Shown here piece by piece: positions 38,485 to 47,060 of a DNA stretch of 64,000 bases. Every line of letters begins with the position of its first letter. Within the stretch, counting starts at the first letter, position 1. The stretch lies in the IMG/VR virus record IMGVR_UViG_3300046008_000291, positions 1-64,000 of that record; one strand, written 5' to 3'. The notes beneath the pieces are model-generated. The model was given only the letters and a program-made list of their open reading frames with translations. It was not told the origin of the DNA and made no database searches. Source of the stretch: a virus. The position numbers and the translations under genes are program-made.

Positions 38485-39097
38485 TCTTAGTGAGAGTTAT
38501 TGTTTCTATATAATCCAATTCAATTGCTGAATCGATTACTTTTACTAGTTCGTCAACAGTCATATGTTGTCTAGTATCATAAAAAGAATTAACAGTTTGA
38601 TCATCGTGTATTCTTCTATTCTTAGCAAATGATGTTTTAATCCTACCCGGGCGGATTTCTATTAATCGGTAATTAGAATTTTTTAATTCATCACGCATAC
38701 ATTGTATGAATGTAGTTAGCCCAGCTTTACTTGCGGAATAAATGCTATCGCCGCCTAATGAAGATTCAACCGCTCTGCTAGTAATAAAGATAATTTTACC
38801 TGTGGGATTTTGTTGAATAAATTTCTGTGTTAGATAAATTGGTGCCCGAAGGTTGACATCGAGTATATCAGTCCAAGCTTCTATATCATGAGTTAGTATA
38901 CCCTTGCCTCCGCCGTGACTATGACCGGCATTGTTGATTAATACATCAACTCCGGATAAATCAACAGTTTGTAGATCGGATAGTGTGCTTAAATTAACTA
39001 TCGGTTTGTCAATTGACAAGACATTATGGTTAAGCAATAGATGTTCTTTTAATGCTAACCCTAAACCTGAGGTAGTGCCAGTAATTGCTATTTTCAT
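38477..39097 (-). CDS. Short-chain dehydrogenase/reductase
   Basis: A classical 206-residue SDR. TGTTSGLGLAL (residues 6-16) is the NAD(P)-binding glycine motif, LINNAGHSHGGG the structural NNAG, ITSRAVESSLGG the Ser region and YSASKAG the catalytic YxxxK. It would oxidise or reduce a sugar, lipid or other carbonyl. First gene of a four-gene coupled modification cluster placed between gp32 and uvsX. Confidence 0.85.
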   Translation of the reverse strand: MKIAITGTTSGLGLALKEHLLLNHNVLSIDKPIVNLSTLSDLQTVDLSGVDVLINNAGHSHGGGKGILTHDIEAWTDILDVNLRAPIYLTQKFIQQNPTGKIIFITSRAVESSLGGDSIYSASKAGLTTFIQCMRDELKNSNYRLIEIRPGRIKTSFAKNRRIHDDQTVNSFYDTRQHMTVDELVKVIDSAIELDYIETITLTKNA

Positions 39098-39102
39098 TTT
39101 TA

Positions 39103-39140
39103 GAAAAGAGGGATAGTACTTAAACTATCCCTACTCTTTT
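39103..39140 (-). terminator. Rho-independent terminator after gp32
   Basis: GGGATAG (39110-39116) pairs with CTATCCC (39125-39131) around an eight-base loop, flanked by AAAAGA and TCTTTT runs that work on either strand. It insulates gp32 from the SDR cluster. Confidence 0.8.
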
Positions 39141-39145
39141 ATCAA

Positions 39146-40186
39146 TTAAGCAGTTTTCTGACGATTGCGAATCATTGCTAAAATGTCTTCAGCACGTTGT
39201 CCGCCAGCTGCCGGAGTAGCTATTGGTGCTGTTGGAGCACTAACTTCTACTTCATCAGTATCAAACGGAGCATCTGCTACTGGAGCAATTGCCACCGGAG
39301 CACTTTCAACATGCTCAGAAACAACTGCACGGTCTGCCGGTTGAGCTGCTACATCACTAGCCGCAGTAGTCGTTGCAGGAGCATTTGATGTGTATGAACC
39401 GCGTGGTTTAAAGTACGCACCCCATTTTTCTTCATCATATGGTTGACCATCAACACTTGCTTCAAACATTTCTTTCATGATTTTAAGCTCTGCTTCGTTT
39501 GGACGTTTAGGCAAGAAGTCAGCAAGGTTATATAAACCAAACTTCTCAATTGCTTCTGCTTCGTCTACAGTTAATGCAGATTCTTTACGTGACCATTTTG
39601 AAGTACTGTAGTCAGCATAACCACCTTTACTTGTTTTAGTAGCAGTAAAGTCCAAACCACCTGCATAGTCAGTTGGCAAGTTTTCTAACTCTGGATCCAT
39701 CAATGCTGATTTAACCAAGTTAAAAATCTGTGGGCTAATGATAAAGCGACGAATTGGATTTTCTGGAGTCTTATCATCTTTCAATGGATTTTCACGTACA
39801 AAGCCTTGGAATAAGTATGATTTCTTTTTCCAGTATTTACGACCCATTTCTTCTAAACTTGGATCTTTAAACCATGTACGTACTTCTGCTAGGATCGGGC
39901 ATGATTCACCCCACATCTCAACACATGGTACTTGTACTGTTGTTTTTTTACTGTCTGTTTGGCCTTTAATGCCAGCGAACTCTAAGTTGATCATATTACG
40001 TTCAACCCAGAAGAATGTGTTTTTTGGATCTGCATCTGGTAAGAAACGGATACGTGCTGTTGCACCTTCGTCAATATTCCAGTGTGCATAGATTGCGTTG
40101 TCGCCGCCGCCTGTGGATGATTTACCTGAACTACGTGTGTCTTGCGCTTGTAACTTTGCTCTGATTTCTGCTAATGATGTTGCCAT
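39146..40186 (-). CDS. 32: gp32 single-stranded DNA-binding protein
   Basis: A 346-residue T4 gp32 homologue. The N-terminal region is basic, followed by the core OB fold (HWNIDEGATARIRFLPD, then FFWVERNMINLEF) and the zinc region with CVEMWGESCPI. A long Ala/Pro/Val-rich linker leads to the C-terminal AEDILAMIRNRQKTA, a tail form seen in marine T4-like phages instead of T4's strongly acidic end. It coats ssDNA during replication and recombination and recruits UvsY and helicases. Confidence 0.93.
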   Translation of the reverse strand: MATSLAEIRAKLQAQDTRSSGKSSTGGGDNAIYAHWNIDEGATARIRFLPDADPKNTFFWVERNMINLEFAGIKGQTDSKKTTVQVPCVEMWGESCPILAEVRTWFKDPSLEEMGRKYWKKKSYLFQGFVRENPLKDDKTPENPIRRFIISPQIFNLVKSALMDPELENLPTDYAGGLDFTATKTSKGGYADYSTSKWSRKESALTVDEAEAIEKFGLYNLADFLPKRPNEAELKIMKEMFEASVDGQPYDEEKWGAYFKPRGSYTSNAPATTTAASDVAAQPADRAVVSEHVESAPVAIAPVADAPFDTDEVEVSAPTAPIATPAAGGQRAEDILAMIRNRQKTA

Positions 40187-40250
40187 GATGTGTTTCTCCT
40201 GTTGTTTTAAGTTGGTCTTAATATAAGTAACTTCCCGCTACCTACAATAG

Positions 40251-40258
40251 TATTTATC
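40251..40258 (-). promoter_or_regulatory. T4-type late promoter upstream of gp32
   Basis: GATAAATA on the minus strand, about 65 bases before the gp32 ATG. No convincing sigma-70 site was found here; gp32 may also rely on a middle promoter that I cannot recognise. Confidence 0.4.
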
Positions 40259-40308
40259 ACCTATGCATTAATAATACGTTATATTGATAGCAAGGTCAAG
40301 TAAAAAGT

Positions 40309-41103
40309 TTAGATATTTTTACCAAAATATGGGAGTAGCTCATCTATTAGTTTACTGTATCCTACAATGTCTGGGTGTACTTCTTTCCAATTACTATATA
40401 TAAGATCCAATTTCTCAGCGGCTACAATAGACATTGGCTTAAATTCTGTGCCAAATTTCTGCATGAATTCTGGAGTATCTGCTAGTTGGCTATACCATTC
40501 TGGGTCGCTTAGATATACATCTTCTAATAGATTAGGTATTAATAATTTAGTGGCACTAGGTACTACAGATGTTAAATTACTATATTGTTCAATACTCGGG
40601 TGTAGTTGACCCCAACACCCTAACATTAATACCTGTACATTATGTTGCAGAGCAATTTCATTTAATTTAGTATAGAATTTAGAAAAATAATCAGCAATCA
40701 TATCATCTAAACTATCGTATTTCAATAAAGAATCAACAAACGTATGCTCTAATTCTTTCCACTGTGTGAATTCAGCATCGGGCGGTTTCTTGACATATAG
40801 ATAGTGTTCTCTAAATATATCTGTTTGCAGGAATACAATATAATCCACAGTATCCCAGGCAATTTCTTTATATTCGTCACTGTGAGAATGCCCATATAAA
40901 GACCTGCCTGTATTGTTCCAATTACCTTCCATACGATCAAGTTGTAACCAATTCGAGCCACCGGCTTTGCTTATATTAATCACAGTGTGCCCGTGTTCTT
41001 GTAGTATAGATGCTGGGCCGATACCTAAAGGACCGTAGTCACTGCCAGTGCCACCGAATACACCGATACCCCAACTGTCACCTGCTAGTACTATTGTGCT
41101 CAT
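40309..41103 (-). CDS. SGNH/GDS-type hydrolase
   Basis: A 264-residue protein opening STIVLAGDSWGIGVFGG, where GDS carries the nucleophilic Ser of SGNH hydrolases. Gly and Asn equivalents are in KAGGSNWLQL, and a C-terminal VHPDIVGYSKL supplies the Asp-His pair. These enzymes remove acyl groups from glycans or lipids. A deacetylase acting on host surface sugar is plausible. It overlaps the upstream glycosyltransferase-like gene by 4 bases. Confidence 0.75.
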   Translation of the reverse strand: MSTIVLAGDSWGIGVFGGTGSDYGPLGIGPASILQEHGHTVINISKAGGSNWLQLDRMEGNWNNTGRSLYGHSHSDEYKEIAWDTVDYIVFLQTDIFREHYLYVKKPPDAEFTQWKELEHTFVDSLLKYDSLDDMIADYFSKFYTKLNEIALQHNVQVLMLGCWGQLHPSIEQYSNLTSVVPSATKLLIPNLLEDVYLSDPEWYSQLADTPEFMQKFGTEFKPMSIVAAEKLDLIYSNWKEVHPDIVGYSKLIDELLPYFGKNI

Positions 41104-42125
41104 TTATTGTGGGATGATACTAATTTTAAATAATGATGTCTATTATACTCTATTGTTGGCAACATTTCTTGGAATATACTGTTAAGCTCGTCTAAGGAAA
41201 ATGTAGCTATACGATCTATTTCTTGTTTAATAGCTTCAAATCGCTGATAATTATTTTCAATTTGGTCATAACTTTCATCAAACCATGGGCTAAATGTTTT
41301 AAATCCTGCTTGTTGTAACCGTGTTAGGCTGTGTGCGCCTGACATCATAATGAATGGTCGACCTATATATAAATTCTTAATTGCTTTTTCTGTGATCCAT
41401 GTATTACTCACACAGTCTGTTTCTACAACAATTTCCATAAAATAATCATGATACGGTTTACGGCCGGCACCTACTATCATGTCATGACTGTATACTCGCA
41501 TTGGAAATAGTTGATCATATACAATAGGTGTATTGGCGTCGGCCCAGGCTATATCATCTTCGAAGTGTTTACGAAATGGTAGATCAACCAGCATACCACG
41601 TTCTTGATATGATATGTACGAGTCTTCTCTATAGTGAGTAAACAATTGTCGAGCTATTTGTAATCGATAAAACGTGCCTCGGTGAAACCATGCGGCAAAT
41701 TTCTTAGTAAATCGATTAGTAGACATAGGTATGTCTTTAATAGTTGGATATAATACATTTATCCACATTTGTATGCTGTCATGTTTGAGTATAGTTACAT
41801 TGGGTATATCTAAATCATCTCTACAGAACATAACACAGGTTTCGGTAGTAAGATTGTATTTTTTAATAATCAACTTGACAATTTCTATGCCGCCTGACAG
41901 AATCGGATTACAACCGTCTTCGAATACAAAAAGAAAACGTTTGCCTTCGCCTATTTTATCAACTTGATATATTAATTGATCAGTACCCATAAATGCATAG
42001 TTACGATCAAACATACTATTAAAGTTAAGTGCAATTACATCTTCTATTTCAATGATAGGCACACTTCTGTCTGCCCATGGTCTATTTAAATATACCTGCC
42101 AGAAAAATTTTGTTAATTTATGCAT
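41100..42125 (-). CDS. Glycosyltransferase-like protein, paralogue 3
   Basis: A 341-residue protein with WITEKAIKNLYIGRPFIMMS and LQQAGFKTFSPWFDESYD, the strongest relative of the protein at 26677-27708. The late box ends five bases before its ATG, so the mRNA may be leaderless. Paired with the SGNH hydrolase, it suggests late modification of a glycan. GT10-like fold inferred. Confidence 0.55.
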   Translation of the reverse strand: MHKLTKFFWQVYLNRPWADRSVPIIEIEDVIALNFNSMFDRNYAFMGTDQLIYQVDKIGEGKRFLFVFEDGCNPILSGGIEIVKLIIKKYNLTTETCVMFCRDDLDIPNVTILKHDSIQMWINVLYPTIKDIPMSTNRFTKKFAAWFHRGTFYRLQIARQLFTHYREDSYISYQERGMLVDLPFRKHFEDDIAWADANTPIVYDQLFPMRVYSHDMIVGAGRKPYHDYFMEIVVETDCVSNTWITEKAIKNLYIGRPFIMMSGAHSLTRLQQAGFKTFSPWFDESYDQIENNYQRFEAIKQEIDRIATFSLDELNSIFQEMLPTIEYNRHHYLKLVSSHNK

Positions 42126-42130
42126 ACAAA

Positions 42131-42138
42131 TATTTATT
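42131..42138 (-). promoter_or_regulatory. T4-type late promoter touching a start codon
   Basis: AATAAATA, then five bases, then the ATG at 42125. It follows the terminator of the upstream gene by eight bases. Confidence 0.6.
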
Positions 42139-42146
42139 ACTCAAGA

Positions 42147-42172
42147 AAAAAGGCATTAAAAAATGCCTTTTT
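42147..42172 (-). terminator. Rho-independent terminator
   Basis: AAAAAGGCATT and AATGCCTTTTT form an 11-bp stem with a four-base A loop; T-rich on both strands. It ends the packaging operon after the 658-residue gene. Confidence 0.85.
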
Positions 42173-42189
42173 ATAAAACTAATTTGTTA

Positions 42190-44166
42190 TTATTGTAGCC
42201 CTGCTATTTTACGCATTTGTGCGATATCTTCATCAAATTGTTTATTGTATAATGACACATCGTCTTCTGGTTCATCTTTAGCTATTGCCTTGATACCATG
42301 AGGGATAGTTTTAAGTTTGTCTTTGAAGCTTAATGGTTTTGCGCCCATACGTTTTAATTTTTCATCTTTGTTAACGTGATCTTCGTAACCTTCTGCTAAT
42401 GCCGCTTTCATTTCTTCTTTAGATTTGTTATACTTTGCCTGAAATTCTTCATCTGATAGTTCTGTAAGATCCATGTCAACTTCTTTCATACGTCCTTCGT
42501 TCATTTCTGGATATTCTACGCCCACTTCGTTATATACTTGACGGACCATAGCACTAATATCACTTGAGCCTAATTCTTCCATCGGTGCGTGGAATGATGC
42601 TACATCACGTGCAGCATTCATAACACCATCTGGGCCTGCTTTCATTAATAGTTCTTGGTGTTGCCTAATGTTGCTTGTAATTCTACGAATAATTGCTGTT
42701 TGGATTGATTCAACTTGGTCTTCATCGTATTCGCCTTCGCTCATTCCACGATTAAACTGATCTGGGTTGTCACGATCTTGGTCAAATTCTAAATCGCTAC
42801 CATATTCTTGATCAGGTTCGTCAAGGTCACGATCAAATTCCATGTCGTCACCACCTTCATCAACTGTCTGATCGGCTGGCTCTACGTCGCCGATTTCGTT
42901 CATAACTTTACCGTAGATTTCTGGCATATTTTCTTGTACCCAATCCATAACTACATCACGTGCATCAGCTTCTGGGTCTTGGTCTGCTAGTGACTCTAAC
43001 TGATCAAACAATACATCGTCGCCAATTAAGTTGTATAATGCGCTGGTAGCATTAGTAGCATCTACACCAACAATAAGTGGTTCCATTAGTAAATCGATTA
43101 GTTTAGTAACTTGTTCTTCACCTTCTGGTGTAGCCCATGTACCTTCAGCTACATTAGTAGCCCATGATTCAAATTGTTGTGCGAATTTATTAGATTTTTT
43201 CATATTATATGCCTTTTGTACAATTGGTAGTGCCGAATCAGTTGCGTCATTGTAAGTTTTTCTAACGAAACGCTCACGCATACTATCAACGTCAAAGTCA
43301 TCCATTAGAGTTTGTTCATCCATCTGGAAACTTTCTTTGCAAGCAGCGTAACCCTTACGTCCGCTCATTCTTTTTAGAGTGTCATTCAATAAACCATGAT
43401 ATTCAAATGCCGCTTCCACCATAGCTTGTGTTTCGGCATCTTCAAATGTTCTACGTACCATTTGTGATTTAAATGGGCGTAGTTTACTACATTCTTCTGC
43501 TACTTTAGTAATGTGTTGACCGAAATCATCATTAACATTACCGCCTTCCGATACGTGGCGTGCCATAGCACGTGCGTATCTTAAATTGTTGTATGGTAAT
43601 TTGAAACGCTCACCGTCTGTTGTTTCAACAAACAATGCTTTAATTTTGCGACTACGTGCGCCACGTTGCTCTGGGTCTACTCTGTCGCTGTGACGTACAA
43701 TAATCTTCACGTTGCCATCTTGCTCGTAACTGCTACGACTTGTGCCGTGCATTCTGCTTTCACCGATGACTTCATCTTTACTATATGTGCTGTCTGATTT
43801 GCTTACTTGTTGTAAGTCACGGTGTTTTAGTGTACTACGTGTAATATCACGTGGCTCAAAGCTCAATAGATTACGTTTAGCAAACTCACGTAGCTCTCTT
43901 AAAAAGCCATACCATTTAGCTTTTTCTTCTTCATCTAAGTCACTGCTGATATTTTTACTAAAGTATATTTTAAGTGAAGTTTCATCAATAACGCTAATTG
44001 TTATATTACCGTGGCTTGTACCATCAACTGTATAATCAAAGTTGAAAAAACGTGCATCTTCTGGGTTTTGTGTTGCCTTGGCATTTTCATCGCCTAAGCT
44101 AACATCTTCAAACCTATCACGGATCTTTTCAAACAATGCTTCAGATATTTTATTAATTTCTCTCAT
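42190..44166 (-). CDS. Large head-region protein with possible capsid-targeting N-terminus (658 aa)
   Basis: Start MREINKISEALFE at 44166, four bases after a late box. The N-terminus matches the style of T4 capsid-targeting peptides with a possible protease site at LFE. The central block (about 135-280: IIVRHSDRVDPEQRGARSRKIKALF, then LRYARAMARHVSEGG) is found in marine T4-like phages with unknown role. Around 430-500 lies an acidic stretch with a repeated EFDxDxDxPDQ motif. The C-terminal third is helical. Probably a virion or scaffold-associated protein expressed with terminase. Confidence 0.55.
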   Translation of the reverse strand: MREINKISEALFEKIRDRFEDVSLGDENAKATQNPEDARFFNFDYTVDGTSHGNITISVIDETSLKIYFSKNISSDLDEEEKAKWYGFLRELREFAKRNLLSFEPRDITRSTLKHRDLQQVSKSDSTYSKDEVIGESRMHGTSRSSYEQDGNVKIIVRHSDRVDPEQRGARSRKIKALFVETTDGERFKLPYNNLRYARAMARHVSEGGNVNDDFGQHITKVAEECSKLRPFKSQMVRRTFEDAETQAMVEAAFEYHGLLNDTLKRMSGRKGYAACKESFQMDEQTLMDDFDVDSMRERFVRKTYNDATDSALPIVQKAYNMKKSNKFAQQFESWATNVAEGTWATPEGEEQVTKLIDLLMEPLIVGVDATNATSALYNLIGDDVLFDQLESLADQDPEADARDVVMDWVQENMPEIYGKVMNEIGDVEPADQTVDEGGDDMEFDRDLDEPDQEYGSDLEFDQDRDNPDQFNRGMSEGEYDEDQVESIQTAIIRRITSNIRQHQELLMKAGPDGVMNAARDVASFHAPMEELGSSDISAMVRQVYNEVGVEYPEMNEGRMKEVDMDLTELSDEEFQAKYNKSKEEMKAALAEGYEDHVNKDEKLKRMGAKPLSFKDKLKTIPHGIKAIAKDEPEDDVSLYNKQFDEDIAQMRKIAGLQ

Positions 44167-44170
44167 ATTG

Positions 44171-44178
44171 TATTTATT
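44171..44178 (-). promoter_or_regulatory. T4-type late promoter touching a start codon
   Basis: AATAAATA plus CAAT plus ATG (44166); same 15-base arrangement as at 32149-32161. It lies just beyond the terminase gene. Confidence 0.6.
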
Positions 44179-44181
44179 CAA

Positions 44182-45744
44182 TTAGAACATTATGAATGGC
44201 ATTGGCTCGATAAAATCATCAAGTGTATCGCGCATTGCATTGTCAAGTGTTGCATCATATGTTTGTAGTAGCATTGCCATACGTACTATTAACACCAGGC
44301 TCATCACCAAGTCATCTGTTTCGCCGGGCTTAGCCGCAAAACTTGATCCAGTTGCTACAAATGTTTTTAATTCTGATATTAGGTTCTTACTAGCAATAGT
44401 CATACGTTTGGTTTCTATTAGATTTTTTAACTTAGAACAAGCTGATATTTTGCTTTTGTTTGTAGTATTAAATCCTTTACGATAGCGTCTGCCAGAGCCC
44501 ATAGCCTTAGGTTCATTTAAGAATGTTCCTTTGATATTTTCCTCGCCCATTTCGGCTACTGTTATTAGTGCCGCTTCACCTATTGTGTTGTTTTCCATAC
44601 TGTAGTAAATGTTGTTTACTGGTATTGTTTCTGCCAGATAGCGTGTGATTTCTCGTAATATACCGATTTGTTGCTGTATTGGTGTGCGATTGTGTTGCCA
44701 TTCTCCTACTTGCATAAAGCTAGGCAATTCAAATATTTGTATTGCCGCAGGATCACCACCTGTACCAAGACTAGGATCCAATGCTACAAGATAAGTGTTT
44801 GTTGGGCTAGGTTTTTTATACCAACGTATTTGACCTTGTCGTTCAATTGGGTCAATTCCGTCCATTTCAATTAAATGTCCTGGATTAATTAATGTTTCGT
44901 CCCAGATAATAAATTCACAATCCATTTCACGACGGAAACGTTCGTCACCTAATTGACTACGCTGTTCTGCGGCCCATTTATCATCTCTATCCGGATGTTC
45001 GCGCCAGAAGCTACGGAATGATTTAAACCCATTAACTCCTAATTCAGTGGCATTGCCAAATTCGTCGATGCATTTGTTGGCTCCTTTCCATAAGGTAGCA
45101 AATTGGTCTTCATCTGAATTAGGTGTTGATGTGATAATACATTTACCACCTGTTGCTAGTGTAGGACTAATAGAAGTCCAGAATTCACGGCCAATGGTAC
45201 TGCGCACAAACGCAAACTCATCGCAATATAATAATGAAATAGACATACCCCGGCCGGTATTTTCTGTTGTAGTTGATGAGTTAATTCTACTGCCATTTTC
45301 AAAGTCTATACTACCTTTGTTGTAGCTTGTGGCACCGGCACGTATAAAGTCGGGACACAGCTCGTATGCATAACGTATACGAGCCATAATTTCTTGTGAA
45401 CCTGTGTATTTGTGTGCGGCAATTAGGATAGTACTATCTGGTACAAACATAGCGTACCATAGCAAGTAGCCTGCAGCAGATGTTGATTTGCCTGTTTGTC
45501 GCGGCATTAATGATATGCTAAAACGATAGTTGTGATATGTTTCAATTAAACGTTTTTGATAATCAAATGGTTGGTACAACATACGACCTTTAGTAGGATG
45601 CTGTATATAGAAATAGTTACTCATAAAGTATTCTGGCCCGGTAATAGGGTCAGCACAACGAGCAAACTCTAAGATTTGCTGTTCGGTAAAGGTTTCTGTT
45701 TGGTGCGCACGTTTTACAAGTACGCCTTCAAGTGATTTAGCCAT
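44182..45744 (-). CDS. 17: Terminase large subunit (gp17)
   Basis: A 520-residue packaging motor. Residues 81-88 PRQTGKST are the Walker A-like motif and LLYCDEFAFV is Walker B with the catalytic Glu. ITSTPN is the coupling motif. The nuclease domain has VALDPSLGTGGDPAA with its metal-binding Asp. The length is shorter than T4 gp17 (610) but normal for marine relatives. It pumps DNA into proheads and cuts the concatemer. An ATAAGTA late-like box is five bases before the ATG. Confidence 0.95.
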   Translation of the reverse strand: MAKSLEGVLVKRAHQTETFTEQQILEFARCADPITGPEYFMSNYFYIQHPTKGRMLYQPFDYQKRLIETYHNYRFSISLMPRQTGKSTSAAGYLLWYAMFVPDSTILIAAHKYTGSQEIMARIRYAYELCPDFIRAGATSYNKGSIDFENGSRINSSTTTENTGRGMSISLLYCDEFAFVRSTIGREFWTSISPTLATGGKCIITSTPNSDEDQFATLWKGANKCIDEFGNATELGVNGFKSFRSFWREHPDRDDKWAAEQRSQLGDERFRREMDCEFIIWDETLINPGHLIEMDGIDPIERQGQIRWYKKPSPTNTYLVALDPSLGTGGDPAAIQIFELPSFMQVGEWQHNRTPIQQQIGILREITRYLAETIPVNNIYYSMENNTIGEAALITVAEMGEENIKGTFLNEPKAMGSGRRYRKGFNTTNKSKISACSKLKNLIETKRMTIASKNLISELKTFVATGSSFAAKPGETDDLVMSLVLIVRMAMLLQTYDATLDNAMRDTLDDFIEPMPFIMF

Positions 45745-45757
45745 ACAAATACTTATG

Positions 45758-46066
45758 TTAGAAAGGAGATTCGCCTGTCAAATAAGGCTTAGAAAACCAT
45801 AAACGGAACCACTCGGGTGTTCCTGGCTTTACGTTGTTTTGTTGTTGGTATTTTATTTTTTCGTCAGCAGTAACGCTACAGTTACTACCTTCGTCGCTAG
45901 TTTGGCTAGCAGTATATTCTTGTAGCTGTGCTAGCCCGCCTAGTCCAGATCCATTTAATCCAGCAAGTGCTTTCATTTCATGTATAGGATCGGCAGAGTC
46001 AAGTACAGCATCAGGAATAGTGTCCTGAGAATAGTCTTGTGTACGAATGGAATATTGTTTAAACAC
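45758..46066 (-). CDS. Conserved protein upstream of terminase (102 aa)
   Basis: A 102-residue protein with a Gly-rich middle (AGLNGSGLGGLAQLQ) and a conserved-looking C-terminus, DEKIKYQQQNNVKPGTPEWFRLWFSKPYLTGE. I recall the last block in proteins directly upstream of gp17 in related phages. It may act in packaging or head completion. The small terminase itself is more likely at 49707-50216. Confidence 0.6.
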   Translation of the reverse strand: MFKQYSIRTQDYSQDTIPDAVLDSADPIHEMKALAGLNGSGLGGLAQLQEYTASQTSDEGSNCSVTADEKIKYQQQNNVKPGTPEWFRLWFSKPYLTGESPF

Positions 46067-46412
46067 CGTATTTGTTTTTCTTTGGCGCGGCTACAGGACT
46101 GACTTTGTTTACTTTGCTGGACTCGACACTGTCTTTGCCGCCATGCGTTTTACGTTTAAGTCCAAACTTCTTAGCTGCGTGAGCAATAATTTTATCGTCG
46201 GCATCGCTGTAACCTACTGTTACAAAGTCACTGCCGGTGCCGGCACGTTGATCAGCGTCTACATCAGGTGCGCCGGCTAGCTCAATACCAAAGCGGTAGG
46301 CTAGGTATGGGTTAGCGTTGTTATCTAAATGAGGGAAAGACTGAAGATTAGGAAGGGCATTTTTAGAACCCGTTCTAACATCACCTTCAGTAACTATTTC
46401 ATTAATTTTCAT
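46059..46412 (-). CDS. Head-region protein with TDADD-like block (117 aa)
   Basis: Starts MKINEIVTEGD, which resembles a short capsid-targeting leader. The blocks NPYLAYRFGIELAGAP, GSDFVTVGYSDADDKII and the end PVAAPKKNKYGV are shared with small proteins from marine T4-like packaging clusters. Function unknown. It overlaps the next gene by 8 bases. Confidence 0.6.
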   Translation of the reverse strand: MKINEIVTEGDVRTGSKNALPNLQSFPHLDNNANPYLAYRFGIELAGAPDVDADQRAGTGSDFVTVGYSDADDKIIAHAAKKFGLKRKTHGGKDSVESSKVNKVSPVAAPKKNKYGV

Positions 46413-46753
46413 TAGTATTTGCCTGTTAGTGTAGCTATTTGTTTACGTAACTGTTCAAGCTCATCTGTAAGTGCGTCAAGTTTATCACTATTTGCATCAA
46501 TTGCTAATTCTTCACTATCATTTTCAATTTCTAATTGATCAATGTCTGCTTCTTCTGCATCATTTTCTGCACCAAGCGTTTTAATATCAGACATACTGTG
46601 TTTGTTTGCTTTACGTACTAATGTTGCTAATGCGCCAAAATCATCATTATTTGCATCGGGATACTTAGCCTTTGCTATATTCAGCATATTTTGTGTTTCT
46701 GGGTCCATAGTGGCCTCAGCAAGTTGCTCAATATATTCGCGTAATGTTTTCAT
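46412..46753 (-). CDS. Coiled-coil protein with capsid-targeting-like leader (113 aa)
   Basis: Begins MKTLREYIEQLAEA, very close in style to T4 internal-protein leaders (MKTYQEFIAEA), with a likely protease site at LAE. The rest is acidic and ends in a coiled coil (DALTDELEQLRKQIATL). A head-internal or scaffold role is inferred. Confidence 0.6.
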   Translation of the reverse strand: MKTLREYIEQLAEATMDPETQNMLNIAKAKYPDANNDDFGALATLVRKANKHSMSDIKTLGAENDAEEADIDQLEIENDSEELAIDANSDKLDALTDELEQLRKQIATLTGKY

Positions 46754-46754
46754 T

Positions 46755-47060
46755 TTAATATTCGTCGTCTTCTTCTAGTCTACCACGTAGATCAGTTACA
46801 GAACCTGTTTGACTATTACTACGCAAAAATGCTTCAAGCCACGGGCGAGTGTATGCACCAACAACATTACCTACTTCTTTAGTAGATTCAAGTTGATTCG
46901 CAATTCTAACCGCTTCCGATAATGCTTCCTCGAGTTGATCTATTAGATCAGCCGCGTGGCTAGTGCCTTCATCATCCCAAAGTGCTTCTTGGACTGGCTG
47001 TTCTAATGAACTACCGTTTTCAACAATCATCGCATATTTTTTTAATAAGTCTGAACTCAT
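46755..47060 (-). CDS. Small acidic helical protein (101 aa)
   Basis: A 101-residue protein with an acidic helical core (LIDQLEEALSEAVRIANQLE) and an acidic tail (RLEEDDEY). It overlaps the large upstream gene by 4 bases. Probably head-associated by context; no motif recognised. Confidence 0.55.
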   Translation of the reverse strand: MSSDLLKKYAMIVENGSSLEQPVQEALWDDEGTSHAADLIDQLEEALSEAVRIANQLESTKEVGNVVGAYTRPWLEAFLRSNSQTGSVTDLRGRLEEDDEY

